Shown: piece by piece, positions 7,605-15,496 of the stretch
How positions within the stretch are numbered: position 1 is the first letter of the stretch
Layout: each line of letters starts with the position of its first letter
From: JAUYQR01 sp963822435
GTDB lineage: Bacteria; Pseudomonadota; Alphaproteobacteria; Rhodobacterales; Rhodobacteraceae
Assembly: GCA_963822435.1 (NCBI GenBank)
Contig: CAWGHN010000003.1
Location: 1,054,001 to 1,118,000 of the forward strand
Length of the DNA: 64,000 bases
Reading direction: 5' to 3'
The notes under the pieces: generated by a model
The model's input: the letters and a program-made list of their open reading frames with translations, nothing else
Told to the model about the DNA's origin: nothing
The model's database searches: none
Program-made: the position numbers and the translations under genes

Positions 7605-8761
7605 CCGCACCACTGGAGGGCATCCGCGTCATTGAACTGGCGCGAATTCTGGCGGGCCCCTGGGCCGGGCAGACATTGGCCGATCTGGGCGCGGATGTAA
7701 TCAAGGTTGAGGCGCCGGAGGGCGATGACACCCGCCGCTGGGGGCCGCCCTTCGTGGAGAGCGAGGGCGAGCGGTCGGCTGCCTATTTCCACGCGACGAA
7801 CCGCGGCAAGCGCGGCATCACCTGCGACTTCCGCACGCCCGAGGGGCAGGCAGTGGTGCGCCGCCTGGTGGCCGATGCGGATGTGGTCATCGAGAACTTC
7901 AAGGTCGGCGGCCTGGAGAAATACGGGCTGGACTGGGAGAGTTTGCGCGCGGTGAACCCGAGGCTGATCTATTGCAGCATCACCGGCTTCGGGCAGGATG
8001 GACCTTATGCGCACCGGGCGGGCTATGACTTCATCATTCAGGGCATGGCCGGGTTGATGAGCGTCACAGGCGCGCCCGACGGGCAGCCGCAGAAGGTGGG
8101 CGTGGCGGTGACGGACATCTTCACCGGGGTCTATGCGGCGACGGCTATACTGGCGGCGCTGGTGCAGCGTGGGCGCACGGGAGAGGGCCAGCGGATCGAC
8201 ATGGCTTTGCTCGACGTGGCGACGAGTGTGATGGCCAATCAGGCGATGAACTATCTCGTGTCCGGGAAAGCTCCGGGGTTGATGGGGAACGCGCATCCCA
8301 ATCTGGCGCCGTATGCGGTGTTTGATTGCGCGGATGGGTGGCTGATTCTGGCGACCGGGAATGACGGTCAGTATCGGCGGCTGTGCGGGATTCTGGAGCT
8401 GGAGGGGATGGCTGACGATGCGCGGTTCCTGACCAACGCGGACCGGATCGCGCACCGGGTGGAGATGACCGCGCGGATCACGGCGGCGACCAAGGCATGG
8501 GCGAAGGCGGATCTTCTGGCGGCATGCGAGGCAGCGGGGGTTCCGGCGGGGCCGATCAATGACCTCGCGGAGGTGTTCGCGGACCCGCAGGTGCAGGCGC
8601 GGGGGATGCAGATCGCGCCCGGCGGGTTGCCGGGGGTGCGCAGTCCGATGACGTTTTCGGGGGCGGAGCTGGCGTTGGACCGTCCCGCGCCCCGACTGGG
8701 ACAGCATCAGGACGAGGTGCTGGGCCGGTCAGAGGGCGAGGCGGGTCAGGGCGGCGTCTAG
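7601..8761 (+). CDS. CaiB/BaiF-type (class III) CoA transferase
   Basis: Class III CoA transferases move CoA between an acyl-CoA and a free acid through an aspartyl-CoA thioester. The N-terminal signature PLEGIRVIELARILAGPW and LADLGADVIKVEAPEGDDTR are clear. The probable catalytic aspartate is in IDMALLDVATSV, near residue 207. At 386 aa the length is typical. It starts with GTG in a 4-bp overlap with the DsbA-like gene, so it is probably coupled. The donor and acceptor cannot be told. Its last 33 bp overlap the 3' end of the convergent lpxK. Confidence 0.9.
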   Translation: MTAPLEGIRVIELARILAGPWAGQTLADLGADVIKVEAPEGDDTRRWGPPFVESEGERSAAYFHATNRGKRGITCDFRTPEGQAVVRRLVADADVVIENFKVGGLEKYGLDWESLRAVNPRLIYCSITGFGQDGPYAHRAGYDFIIQGMAGLMSVTGAPDGQPQKVGVAVTDIFTGVYAATAILAALVQRGRTGEGQRIDMALLDVATSVMANQAMNYLVSGKAPGLMGNAHPNLAPYAVFDCADGWLILATGNDGQYRRLCGILELEGMADDARFLTNADRIAHRVEMTARITAATKAWAKADLLAACEAAGVPAGPINDLAEVFADPQVQARGMQIAPGGLPGVRSPMTFSGAELALDRPAPRLGQHQDEVLGRSEGEAGQGGV

Positions 8762-9718
8762 GGCGGCCCAGTCGGTGATCTGCAGGCGGACGACGAAGGT
8801 CAGCACCTTTGGGCGAAAGCCGGCGGGCAGGCGGGCTGCGTCTTTTTCGGTGGTGACGAGTTGGGCGCCGAGGCTGGTGGCCTCGACCTCGAGCCGGTGC
8901 AGGAGCGTGTCGGACAGGGGCTGGTGATCGGCGAGAGCTTCGGCGCGCAGGATGGTGGCGCCTGCGGCCTTGAGGCTGGTGAAGAAGCGGGCGGGGTCCG
9001 CGATGCCGGCGAAGGCCAGGACGCGCTGGCCGTGCCAGTCCATTCCCATTTTCAAGGGCAAGAGCGTGCCGGTGAGGTGCGGCAGGCGGAGAGTGTGGCC
9101 CCATTGGGTGGCGAAGCGGGTCTGGTGATCGGGCGTGCCGATCGTCAGGACGAGGTCGGCGCGGGCGAGACCGGTGGCGACGGGTTCGCGCAAGGGGCCG
9201 GCGGGCAGGCAGCGGGCGTTGCCGAAGCCTTTGGCGGCATCGACGACCACGATGGACAGGGCGGGTTTGACAGACGGATTCTGGAAGCCATCGTCGAGGA
9301 GGATGACGCTGGCACCGGCGGCTTCGGCGGCGCGCACCCCGGCGGCGCGGTCGCGGGCGACCCAGGTCGGGGCGAAGGCGGCAAGAAGGAGGGGTTCGTC
9401 GCCAACCTCGGCCGCCGCGTGACGCATGGGATCGACGCGGAGCGGGCCGGTCGAGCTGCCGCCATAGCCGCGGGAGACGACATGCACCTGCTGGCCGCGC
9501 GCGGTGAGGCGGTCGATCAGCGCAATGGCTGTGGGGGTCTTGCCGGTGCCCCCGACGTTGATGTTGCCGATGCAGATCACCGGAACGGTGGCGGTGTGGC
9601 CGGGCTGGCGCAGGCGGCTTGCGGTGAGGGCTGCGTAGAGCGCGCCGAGGGGTGAGAGGAGGCGGGCGGCAAGGGCCGGGCGGTCGGGCGGGGTGAACCA
9701 GAAGGCGGGCGCACGCAT
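8729..9718 (-). CDS. lpxK: Tetraacyldisaccharide 4'-kinase
   Basis: Phosphorylates the 4' position of the lipid A disaccharide precursor at the inner membrane. The Walker A segment GNINVGGTGKTPTA (near residue 55) and the family motif LLDDGFQNPSV are present. The ATG at 9718 is used because it overlaps the waaA stop codon (ATGA); a longer frame upstream has no support. At 329 aa the length is normal. It is the third gene of DUF4170-waaA-lpxK, an arrangement typical of Rhodobacterales. Confidence 0.94.
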   Translation of the reverse strand: MRAPAFWFTPPDRPALAARLLSPLGALYAALTASRLRQPGHTATVPVICIGNINVGGTGKTPTAIALIDRLTARGQQVHVVSRGYGGSSTGPLRVDPMRHAAAEVGDEPLLLAAFAPTWVARDRAAGVRAAEAAGASVILLDDGFQNPSVKPALSIVVVDAAKGFGNARCLPAGPLREPVATGLARADLVLTIGTPDHQTRFATQWGHTLRLPHLTGTLLPLKMGMDWHGQRVLAFAGIADPARFFTSLKAAGATILRAEALADHQPLSDTLLHRLEVEATSLGAQLVTTEKDAARLPAGFRPKVLTFVVRLQITDWAALDAALTRLAL

Positions 9719-10914
9719 CAGTCTTCGCCGTCCATCAGGCGGCGGATGCGGTCGACGGTGGCCTCGGTCACCTCGGCCCCGTCGGTGGCGACGGCCCACG
9801 CCGCCTGCGCAAGGCGCGCGGTGCGGTCGAGGGCAAGCACTTCACCCAAGGCATCGCCCAACTGATCGGGTCGGATCACGGGGCGGGCCGCGCGGGCCGC
9901 GATCAGCCGGGCGAAGAACGGCGTAAAGCGGCCGTGGTGCGGGCCGTGCAGGATGGCGGAGCCCAGCGCCGCCGCCTCTTGCGGATCGCGCAAGGCACCG
10001 GGGCCGATCAGGCTGCCGCCAAGGAAGGTAACCGGGGACAGACGATACCACAGGCCGTATTCGGCGGGGTTGTCGACGATGAAAACCTCGGTTTCGGGAT
10101 CGAATTCCACATCGCGCGACCGCAGCGCCACGGCCCAGCCTTCATCAGCTTCGATCCGGGCGGCGAGTGCTTCGGCGCGGGCTGGGTCGTCTGGCATCAG
10201 GATCAGGAGAAGGCGGTGGGCCTGTTGCAGCCCCATGCGGTGGGCGGCGAGGACGGCGGCCTCCTCGGCCTCGGGCAGGCTGGCGGCAAACCAGACCGGG
10301 CGGGCGGCCAGAAGGCGGGCGAGGGCGGCGCGCTCGGCCTCCAGACAGGGAAGGGCGGCGCTTTCCTCTTCCATCCGCCCGGTCACGGCAACGGCAGAGA
10401 TCGCAGCTCCGGCCTTGCGGAAGGCACGGGCAGAGGCTTCGTCAAGCGTGCTGATGTGGCGGAACCCGGAAAGGGCGGTGCGCATCAGGCCGGGAAACCA
10501 GCCGTCACGGCCATGCGGCAGGCTGGGCGCGCGGGCATCGACCATGAGGAGTGGTATCTTCCGTTCGGCGGCCTTGCTGAGCATGGCGGGGCGCAACTCG
10601 CCTTGCGCGAAGATCGCGATTTCGGGTTTCCAGTGATCGAGAAACTCGCGCACTTCGACCGGCGTGTCGGGGGGTGGCGGTTGGACGATCACACCTTCGC
10701 GCGGTGGCAGATCGGCGGGGCAGGTCAGAAGAACCGGTATACCATCATCCTCTACCAACCGGCGCGCGAGGGCGAGGAGGGTGCGGCTGGCCTCAAGCGT
10801 CGGCGCGTGAAGCCATGCCAGCCGCCCGGCAGGACGGGCCGGGCGTGGAACATCCTTCCCCGGTTCGCGGCGCTGCCCGAGGTTATAAAGGGTAAGGCCG
10901 ATTGAGGGCGGCAT
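9718..10914 (-). CDS. waaA: 3-deoxy-D-manno-octulosonic acid (Kdo) transferase family protein
   Basis: Family GT30 transferase adding Kdo to lipid A precursor. The C-terminal nucleotide-sugar half is well conserved: VFIVDNPAEYGLWYRLSPVTF, FLGGSL, then EAAALGSAILHGPHHGRF. The N-terminal half keeps a WLHAPTLEA segment where WaaA proteins usually have WIHA-SVGE, with the glutamate expected to be the catalytic base. It lacks the usual N-terminal hydrophobic anchor. At 398 aa it is slightly short. It lies between DUF4170 and lpxK, which supports a lipid A role; a specialised WaaA paralogue is possible. Confidence 0.85.
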   Translation of the reverse strand: MPPSIGLTLYNLGQRREPGKDVPRPARPAGRLAWLHAPTLEASRTLLALARRLVEDDGIPVLLTCPADLPPREGVIVQPPPPDTPVEVREFLDHWKPEIAIFAQGELRPAMLSKAAERKIPLLMVDARAPSLPHGRDGWFPGLMRTALSGFRHISTLDEASARAFRKAGAAISAVAVTGRMEEESAALPCLEAERAALARLLAARPVWFAASLPEAEEAAVLAAHRMGLQQAHRLLLILMPDDPARAEALAARIEADEGWAVALRSRDVEFDPETEVFIVDNPAEYGLWYRLSPVTFLGGSLIGPGALRDPQEAAALGSAILHGPHHGRFTPFFARLIAARAARPVIRPDQLGDALGEVLALDRTARLAQAAWAVATDGAEVTEATVDRIRRLMDGED

Positions 10915-10919
10915 GAGTG

Positions 10920-11165
10920 TCAGGCACCCAGTTCCTCGGTCGAGGAGGTGGGCTTTGCCTCGTCACGCAGGCGGTGGATATGGGCGATGTAGTAGCGCAT
11001 GTGCGCGTTGTCGACGGTGCGCTGCGCCTCGGCCTTCCAGGCGCGGAACGCAGAGGCGTAGTCGGGGAACATGCCGACGATGTGGATCTGGCTGACATCG
11101 CGGAACACGTTGACCTGCGGGTCCGTCAATTCGCCGCCAAAGACGAGGTGAAGGCGTTGGGTCAT
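10920..11165 (-). CDS. DUF4170 small protein, 81 aa
   Basis: The ATG at 11165 fits the family start (MTQRLHLVFGGEL) and has GGAG upstream; the longer frame to 11372 is low-complexity. The sequence contains VFRDVSQIHIVGMFPDYASA and ends with a polar tail. DUF4170 proteins are short, cytoplasmic and of unknown function, and recur next to waaA and lpxK in Rhodobacterales, suggesting a link to lipid A/Kdo assembly. It stops 5 bp before waaA starts. Confidence 0.82.
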   Translation of the reverse strand: MTQRLHLVFGGELTDPQVNVFRDVSQIHIVGMFPDYASAFRAWKAEAQRTVDNAHMRYYIAHIHRLRDEAKPTSSTEELGA

Positions 11166-11450
11166 GGCAAGGCTCCGGTACTGCTCGGTTGGCGTGGACG
11201 GCGGGACCGTATCCGGTCTTGCCGTTGGGGGAAAGGTGGGGTGTTGGAGGACGAGCGCAGCGCCCGCTTGAGTGGGCGGCCGGACGCTGCCCGGCGGCGC
11301 GGGCTGCGCCCTGACTGCGGGCAGCACGACAGTCGCTGCGGTGATGGCCGGTGGTTTGGCGGGCCGTCCCACTTGCGTGGAGGGGTGTAACGGGCCAGAT
11401 ATACGCTAGCGCGAGGCCAGAAGGCCGCTTTTTCAGTGGGAGGTGTTCGG

Positions 11451-12326
11451 ATGCAGGACTTTATCGGCGGCAATGCGGTGTTTCTGGCGATTGCCGCGTT
11501 CATCATCGTCTGTATCTTTCTGGGCGTGCGGATCGTGCCGCAATCGGAAAAGCATGTGGTCGAACGCTTTGGCCGGCTGAGAAGCGTGCTGGGGCCCGGG
11601 ATCAACTTTGTGGTGCCGTTTCTTGACCGGATCGCGCACAAGGTTTCGGTGCTGGAACGCCAGCTTCCGACCGCCAGTCAGGACGCGATCACGGCCGACA
11701 ACGTGCTGGTGAAGGTGGAGACGAGCGTTTTCTACCGGGTGACCGAGCCGGAAAAGACGGTTTACCGGATTCGCGACGTGGACGGTGCGATTGCCACCAC
11801 GGTGGCGGGCATCGTGCGCAGCGAGATCGGCAAGCTGGAGCTGGATCAGGTGCAGTCGAACCGCGCGCAATTGATCGAGCGGGTGCGCGAGCAGGTGACG
11901 GCGATGGTGGACGACTGGGGGGTCGAGGTGACGCGGGCCGAAATTCTGGACGTGAACCTTGATGAGGCGACGCGGGCGGCGATGTTGCAGCAGTTGAACG
12001 CCGAACGGGCGCGGCGCGCGCAGGTGATGGAGGCCGAGGGCAAGAAACGCGCGGTAGAACTGGCGGCGGACGCCGACCTTTACGCCGCCGAGCAGGAGGC
12101 CAAGGCGCGGCGGATCACGGCGGATGCCGAGGCCTATGCGACGGGCGTTATCGCCGGGGCCATCGCGGAAAGCGGGCTGGAGGCGGCGCAATTTCAGGTG
12201 GCGCTGAAGCAGGTGGAGGCGCTGACGGCACTGGCCTCGGGCGGCGGCAAGCAGACGATCCTGGTGCCGGCGAACGCTTTGGAGGCGTTCGGCGACGCGT
12301 TCAAGATGCTGAAGGGGCGCGGCTGA
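11451..12326 (+). CDS. SPFH/Band 7 membrane protein (stomatin/QmcA type)
   Basis: One N-terminal transmembrane helix (residues about 5-27), then the Band 7 domain (GVRIVPQSEKHVVERFGR, then LGPGINFVVPFLDRI and DNVLVKVETSVFYRV), then a long Ala/Glu/Arg-rich coiled coil. These proteins oligomerise at the inner membrane and scaffold membrane microdomains. The ATG at 11451 is preceded by GGGAGGTGTTCGG; the GTG at 11436 lies before that ribosome site. It is followed 1 bp later by an NfeD protein, the usual partner. Confidence 0.92.
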   Translation: MQDFIGGNAVFLAIAAFIIVCIFLGVRIVPQSEKHVVERFGRLRSVLGPGINFVVPFLDRIAHKVSVLERQLPTASQDAITADNVLVKVETSVFYRVTEPEKTVYRIRDVDGAIATTVAGIVRSEIGKLELDQVQSNRAQLIERVREQVTAMVDDWGVEVTRAEILDVNLDEATRAAMLQQLNAERARRAQVMEAEGKKRAVELAADADLYAAEQEAKARRITADAEAYATGVIAGAIAESGLEAAQFQVALKQVEALTALASGGGKQTILVPANALEAFGDAFKMLKGRG

Positions 12327-12327
12327 G

Positions 12328-12606
12328 ATGTGGCATGACCTGATGTCGATCTGGTGGGTCTGGATCGTGCTTGGCTTTGCGCTGGGCGTGCTGGAGGTGC
12401 TGGCGCCGGGGTATATCTTCCTTGGTTTTGCCATCGGTGCGGTGGTGACGGGAGCGCTCGTTGGGATCGGGCTGGCGCCTGCGGGAGTGGCGGCGCTTTT
12501 GTTCATCTTTGCGGTGGCTTCGTTGCTGGCGTGGCTGGCGCTGCGCCGGACGATGGGCGTGCGCAAGGGGCAGGTGAAGATCTGGGACAAGGACATCAAT
12601 GACTGA
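12328..12606 (+). CDS. NfeD-family membrane protein (short form)
   Basis: At 92 aa it has two or three hydrophobic helices (WWVWIVLGFALGVLEVLAPG and a following pair) and a short C-terminal tail (RKGQVKIWDKDIND). Short NfeD proteins are encoded next to SPFH proteins and are thought to act with them in the membrane. The full OB-fold domain of longer NfeD proteins is missing or very short here. Confidence 0.85.
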   Translation: MWHDLMSIWWVWIVLGFALGVLEVLAPGYIFLGFAIGAVVTGALVGIGLAPAGVAALLFIFAVASLLAWLALRRTMGVRKGQVKIWDKDIND

Positions 12607-12700
12607 ACCCTTCCCGCTTGACAGAATGGCGGCGTGGTGGGCGGCGGATATGGTGCGGCGAGCTGACGTGGCGCCGGTGATGGCGCGGACCTTCGGGTGA
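12599..12700 (+). CDS. Possible 33-aa leader peptide between nfeD and the Nudix gene
   Basis: An ATG inside the last codons of nfeD opens a 33-residue frame (MTEPFPLDRMAAWWAADMVR...) whose TGA overlaps the GTG of the Nudix gene by 3 bp. It bridges exactly the otherwise uncovered 90 bp. It could be a real small protein, a coupling leader or chance. No conserved family is recognised. Confidence 0.3.
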   Translation: MTEPFPLDRMAAWWAADMVRRADVAPVMARTFG

Positions 12701-13113
12701 GTTTCGTTGGCTGCAAGGCCGCGTTCTTTTGCGGCGATGACATCCTTGTTTACCTGCGCGATGACAGGCCGGGACTGGGCTGGCCGGGGCTGTGGGATCT
12801 GCCGGGCGGTGGGCGTGAGGGTGACGAGACGCCGGAGGAGTGCCTCTTGCGCGAGTTGGACGAGGAGTTCGGGCTGAGGTTTGCCACAGAGCGGCTGATC
12901 TGGCGCGGCGAGTTTCCGTCGATGCTGGATGCGGCGCGACGGTCGTTCTTCTTTGGCGGGCGGTTGAGTGTGGCCGAGGTGGCACAAGTGCGCTTTGGCG
13001 ACGAGGGGCAAAGGTGGCAGATGATGCCGGTGCCGGTTTTCGTGGCGCACGCCGGCGCGGTGCCGGAGATGCAGCGGCGCGCGGGGATCGTCTGGGACGC
13101 ACTGCGCGGGTGA
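12697..13113 (+). CDS. Nudix hydrolase
   Basis: The Nudix box is complete (GGGREGDETPEECLLRELDE, followed by EFGL), matching G-x5-E-x7-RE-x2-EE-x-G with hydrophobic flanks, so it should hydrolyse a nucleoside diphosphate linked to another moiety using Mg2+. At 138 aa it is a single domain. The GTG start (MSFVGCKAAFFCGDD) gives the expected N-terminal strand; there is no strong ribosome site, which fits coupling to upstream translation. The substrate is unknown. Confidence 0.86.
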   Translation: MSFVGCKAAFFCGDDILVYLRDDRPGLGWPGLWDLPGGGREGDETPEECLLRELDEEFGLRFATERLIWRGEFPSMLDAARRSFFFGGRLSVAEVAQVRFGDEGQRWQMMPVPVFVAHAGAVPEMQRRAGIVWDALRG

Positions 13114-13124
13114 CGCTGGCGAAG

Positions 13125-13181
13125 CGGGGGGTTTCACACCCCCCGCACCCCCCGTGGGATACTTTCACAAAGAGGAAGATG
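13125..13181 (+). repeat. Dispersed hairpin repeat, copy 2
   Basis: GGGGGGTTTCACACCCCCC forms a hairpin, followed by a C-rich spacer, GTGGGATACTTTCAC and AAAGAGGAAG. It lies between the convergent Nudix and pyrF genes, where it may end transcription. It is closely similar to the copy at 25882. Confidence 0.65.
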
Positions 13182-13186
13182 GAAAG

Positions 13187-13879
13187 TTAGCGGGGCAGTT
13201 CCGCGAGGACGGCGCGGGCGGCAGCGGCGGGGTTTTGCGCTTGCCAGATCGGGCGGCCGACGACGATGTGGTCGGCACCGTCGGTGACGGCCTGATGCGG
13301 GGTGGCGATGCGCTTTTGATCGCCCGCGGCTGCGCCGGCGGGGCGGACGCCGGGGGTGACGATCAGTTTGCCGGTGGCTTCGGGCAGGGCGCGGATCAGG
13401 GCGGCCTCTTGCGGCGAGGCGATCACGCCGTCGGCGCCGGCGGCCAGCGCCCTGGCGGCGCGTTCGAGGGTGATGTCGCGCAGGTCGCCGGGTTTGATCA
13501 GGTTGGCATCAAGGTCGGCGCGGTCGAGCGAGGTGAGGATGGTCACGGCGAGGATCTTCAGGCCTGATCCGCCCTTGCCGGTGGCGGCTGCGGTGACGAC
13601 CTGCGGATCACCATGGACGGTGAGGAAATCGAGGTCGTATTCGGCGAGGCCACGCACGGCGGCCTCGATCGTGGCGCCGATGTCGAAGAGCTTCATGTCG
13701 AGGAAGACGCGCTTGCCCTGTTCGTGCTTGAGTTCGTTTGCCAAGGCGAGGCCACCGCCGGTGAGCATCCCGAGGCCGATCTTGTAGAAGCTGGCGGCGG
13801 AGCCGATGCGGGCCACGAGATCCAGACCCTGCACAACGTTCGGCACATCGAGTGCCACGATCAAACGGTCGTCGGACAT
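13187..13879 (-). CDS. pyrF: Orotidine 5'-phosphate decarboxylase
   Basis: Last step of UMP synthesis. The family core is visible: IVALDVPN, the catalytic LDMKLFDIGATIEAAV (D-x-K-x2-D type), LTVHG, then VTPGVRP and VVGRPIW near the end. The ATG at 13879 (MSDDRLIVALDV) is preferred over the one at 13933 because the family begins there. At 230 aa the length is typical. Confidence 0.95.
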   Translation of the reverse strand: MSDDRLIVALDVPNVVQGLDLVARIGSAASFYKIGLGMLTGGGLALANELKHEQGKRVFLDMKLFDIGATIEAAVRGLAEYDLDFLTVHGDPQVVTAAATGKGGSGLKILAVTILTSLDRADLDANLIKPGDLRDITLERAARALAAGADGVIASPQEAALIRALPEATGKLIVTPGVRPAGAAAGDQKRIATPHQAVTDGADHIVVGRPIWQAQNPAAAARAVLAELPR

Positions 13880-14027
13880 GTGAAAACCCCCGGTTTTGGC
13901 CAGCGTCTTGCGATGTGAAGGGGGTGAAGTCAACCGACCTTGCCGGATTGCTGGATTAGTGGCGCGGGACGCAGTAATCCGGGTTCAGCCTGAACGCCTT
14001 ATGAAGGGGCGCGGGCAGGGGGACAGA

Positions 14028-15494
14028 GTGAGCCGGATTTTCAAACGCAGGATCAGCCTTGGTGTGGTGATTGGCAGCCGGGCGTTCTTTAGCCCGGCAC
14101 CGTGCAAGGCAGCGCGGGACGATGTGCTGGCGCAACTGGCGCGGCTGGGGATCGACGCGGTTATCCTGCCGTTTGAGGCGACCGAGAACGGCGCGGTGCA
14201 GTCGATGGCAGATGCTGACCGTTACGCCGCGCATTTCCGCGCCAACGCCGAACGGATTGATGGGCTGGTGATCTGCCTGCCGAACTTCGGCGACGAGATC
14301 GCGGTGGCGGAACTGGTGAACCGCGCGCGACTGAACGTGCCGATATTGTTGCAAGCCAGCAATGACGAGGTGGCGAAGGTCTCGGTCTCGGAACGCCGGG
14401 ATGCGTTTTGCGGCAAGATCAGCGTGACCAACAACTTCTGGCAATACGGTGTGCCGTTCACCGAGACAACCAACCACACCTGCGACACCTGGGGCGAGGA
14501 GTTTGGCCACGATCTGGACCGGTTCGCCCGTGTCTGCCGCACGGTACGGGGCTTGCGCGGCGCGCGGCTGGGGTCGATCGGGGCGCGCACCGGGGCGTTC
14601 CAGACCATGCGCTATTCGGAAAAGCTGTTGCAGGCGGCGGGGATCACGGTGGTGACGGTGGACCTGTCGGAGATGATGGGGGCGGCCGGGGCGATCAAGG
14701 GCGACGATCCGGCGCTGCTGGCGACGCTGGACAAGGTGAAGGGCTATGGCCGGATTCCGGCGCATATTCAGCCGGCGCAGATCGAAAAGCAGGCGCGCTG
14801 GACCTTGGCCGTCAACCGCTGGATCGAGCAGACCGGCTGTGATGCCAGTGCCATCCAGTGCTGGCGCAGTTTGCAGGACAACTTTGGCTGCGCCACCTGC
14901 CTGACGATGAGCATGATGGGCGAGGATCTGATGCCAAGCGCCTGCGAGGTCGACATCATGGGGGCCTTGTCGATGTACGCGCTGGCGCTGGCGTCAGGCG
15001 CGCCGCCCGCGATCCTCGATTGGAACAACAACTACGCCTACGAGGAGGATATGTGCGTCTGCACGCATTGCGGCAACTTTCCGAAGACCTTCATCGGGGA
15101 CACGCCCGAGGTGGGCGAACTTGACGTGCTGGGCGAAACCATTGGCCGTTCGAAGTGCTTTGGTGCGGTGAAGGGCAAGGTAAAGCCGGGGCCGATGACG
15201 TATTTCCGGCTGTCGACCGATGATCGGCGCGGCACGGTGAAGTGCTATCTGGGCGAGGGAGAGTTCACCGATCATCCGTTTGCGATGGACGGCGGGATTG
15301 CCACGACGCGGGTGGCGGGCTTGCGCAAGCTGTTGCGGTTCGTCACGCAGAACGGGTTCGAGCATCATGTGGCGATGGTGCGGGGGCATCATGCCGATGT
15401 GGTGAACGAAGCGGTGACACGCTACCTCGGCTGGCCGATCTATCACCACGGGGGCGAGCCGGAGCCGCAGTTGATGCATCCGAATCGTTTTTAG
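14028..15494 (+). CDS. L-fucose/L-arabinose isomerase-like protein
   Basis: I choose the GTG at 14028 because AGGGGGACA lies just upstream. The 488-aa protein resembles the FucI/AraA fold: N-terminal Rossmann-like part (ISLGVVIGSRAFFSP, LPNFGDEIAVAELV), a central segment, then a C-terminal part with ACEVDIMGALSMYALALASG and ILDWNNNY. The glutamate and aspartate in these segments, with a later histidine (FEHHVAMVRGHH), suit the Mn2+ ligands of aldose-ketose isomerases. A cysteine-rich stretch (MCVCTHCGN) is notable. It converges 2 bp from the six-gene operon. The substrate is not known. Confidence 0.78.
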   Translation: MSRIFKRRISLGVVIGSRAFFSPAPCKAARDDVLAQLARLGIDAVILPFEATENGAVQSMADADRYAAHFRANAERIDGLVICLPNFGDEIAVAELVNRARLNVPILLQASNDEVAKVSVSERRDAFCGKISVTNNFWQYGVPFTETTNHTCDTWGEEFGHDLDRFARVCRTVRGLRGARLGSIGARTGAFQTMRYSEKLLQAAGITVVTVDLSEMMGAAGAIKGDDPALLATLDKVKGYGRIPAHIQPAQIEKQARWTLAVNRWIEQTGCDASAIQCWRSLQDNFGCATCLTMSMMGEDLMPSACEVDIMGALSMYALALASGAPPAILDWNNNYAYEEDMCVCTHCGNFPKTFIGDTPEVGELDVLGETIGRSKCFGAVKGKVKPGPMTYFRLSTDDRRGTVKCYLGEGEFTDHPFAMDGGIATTRVAGLRKLLRFVTQNGFEHHVAMVRGHHADVVNEAVTRYLGWPIYHHGGEPEPQLMHPNRF

Positions 15495-15496
15495 GC

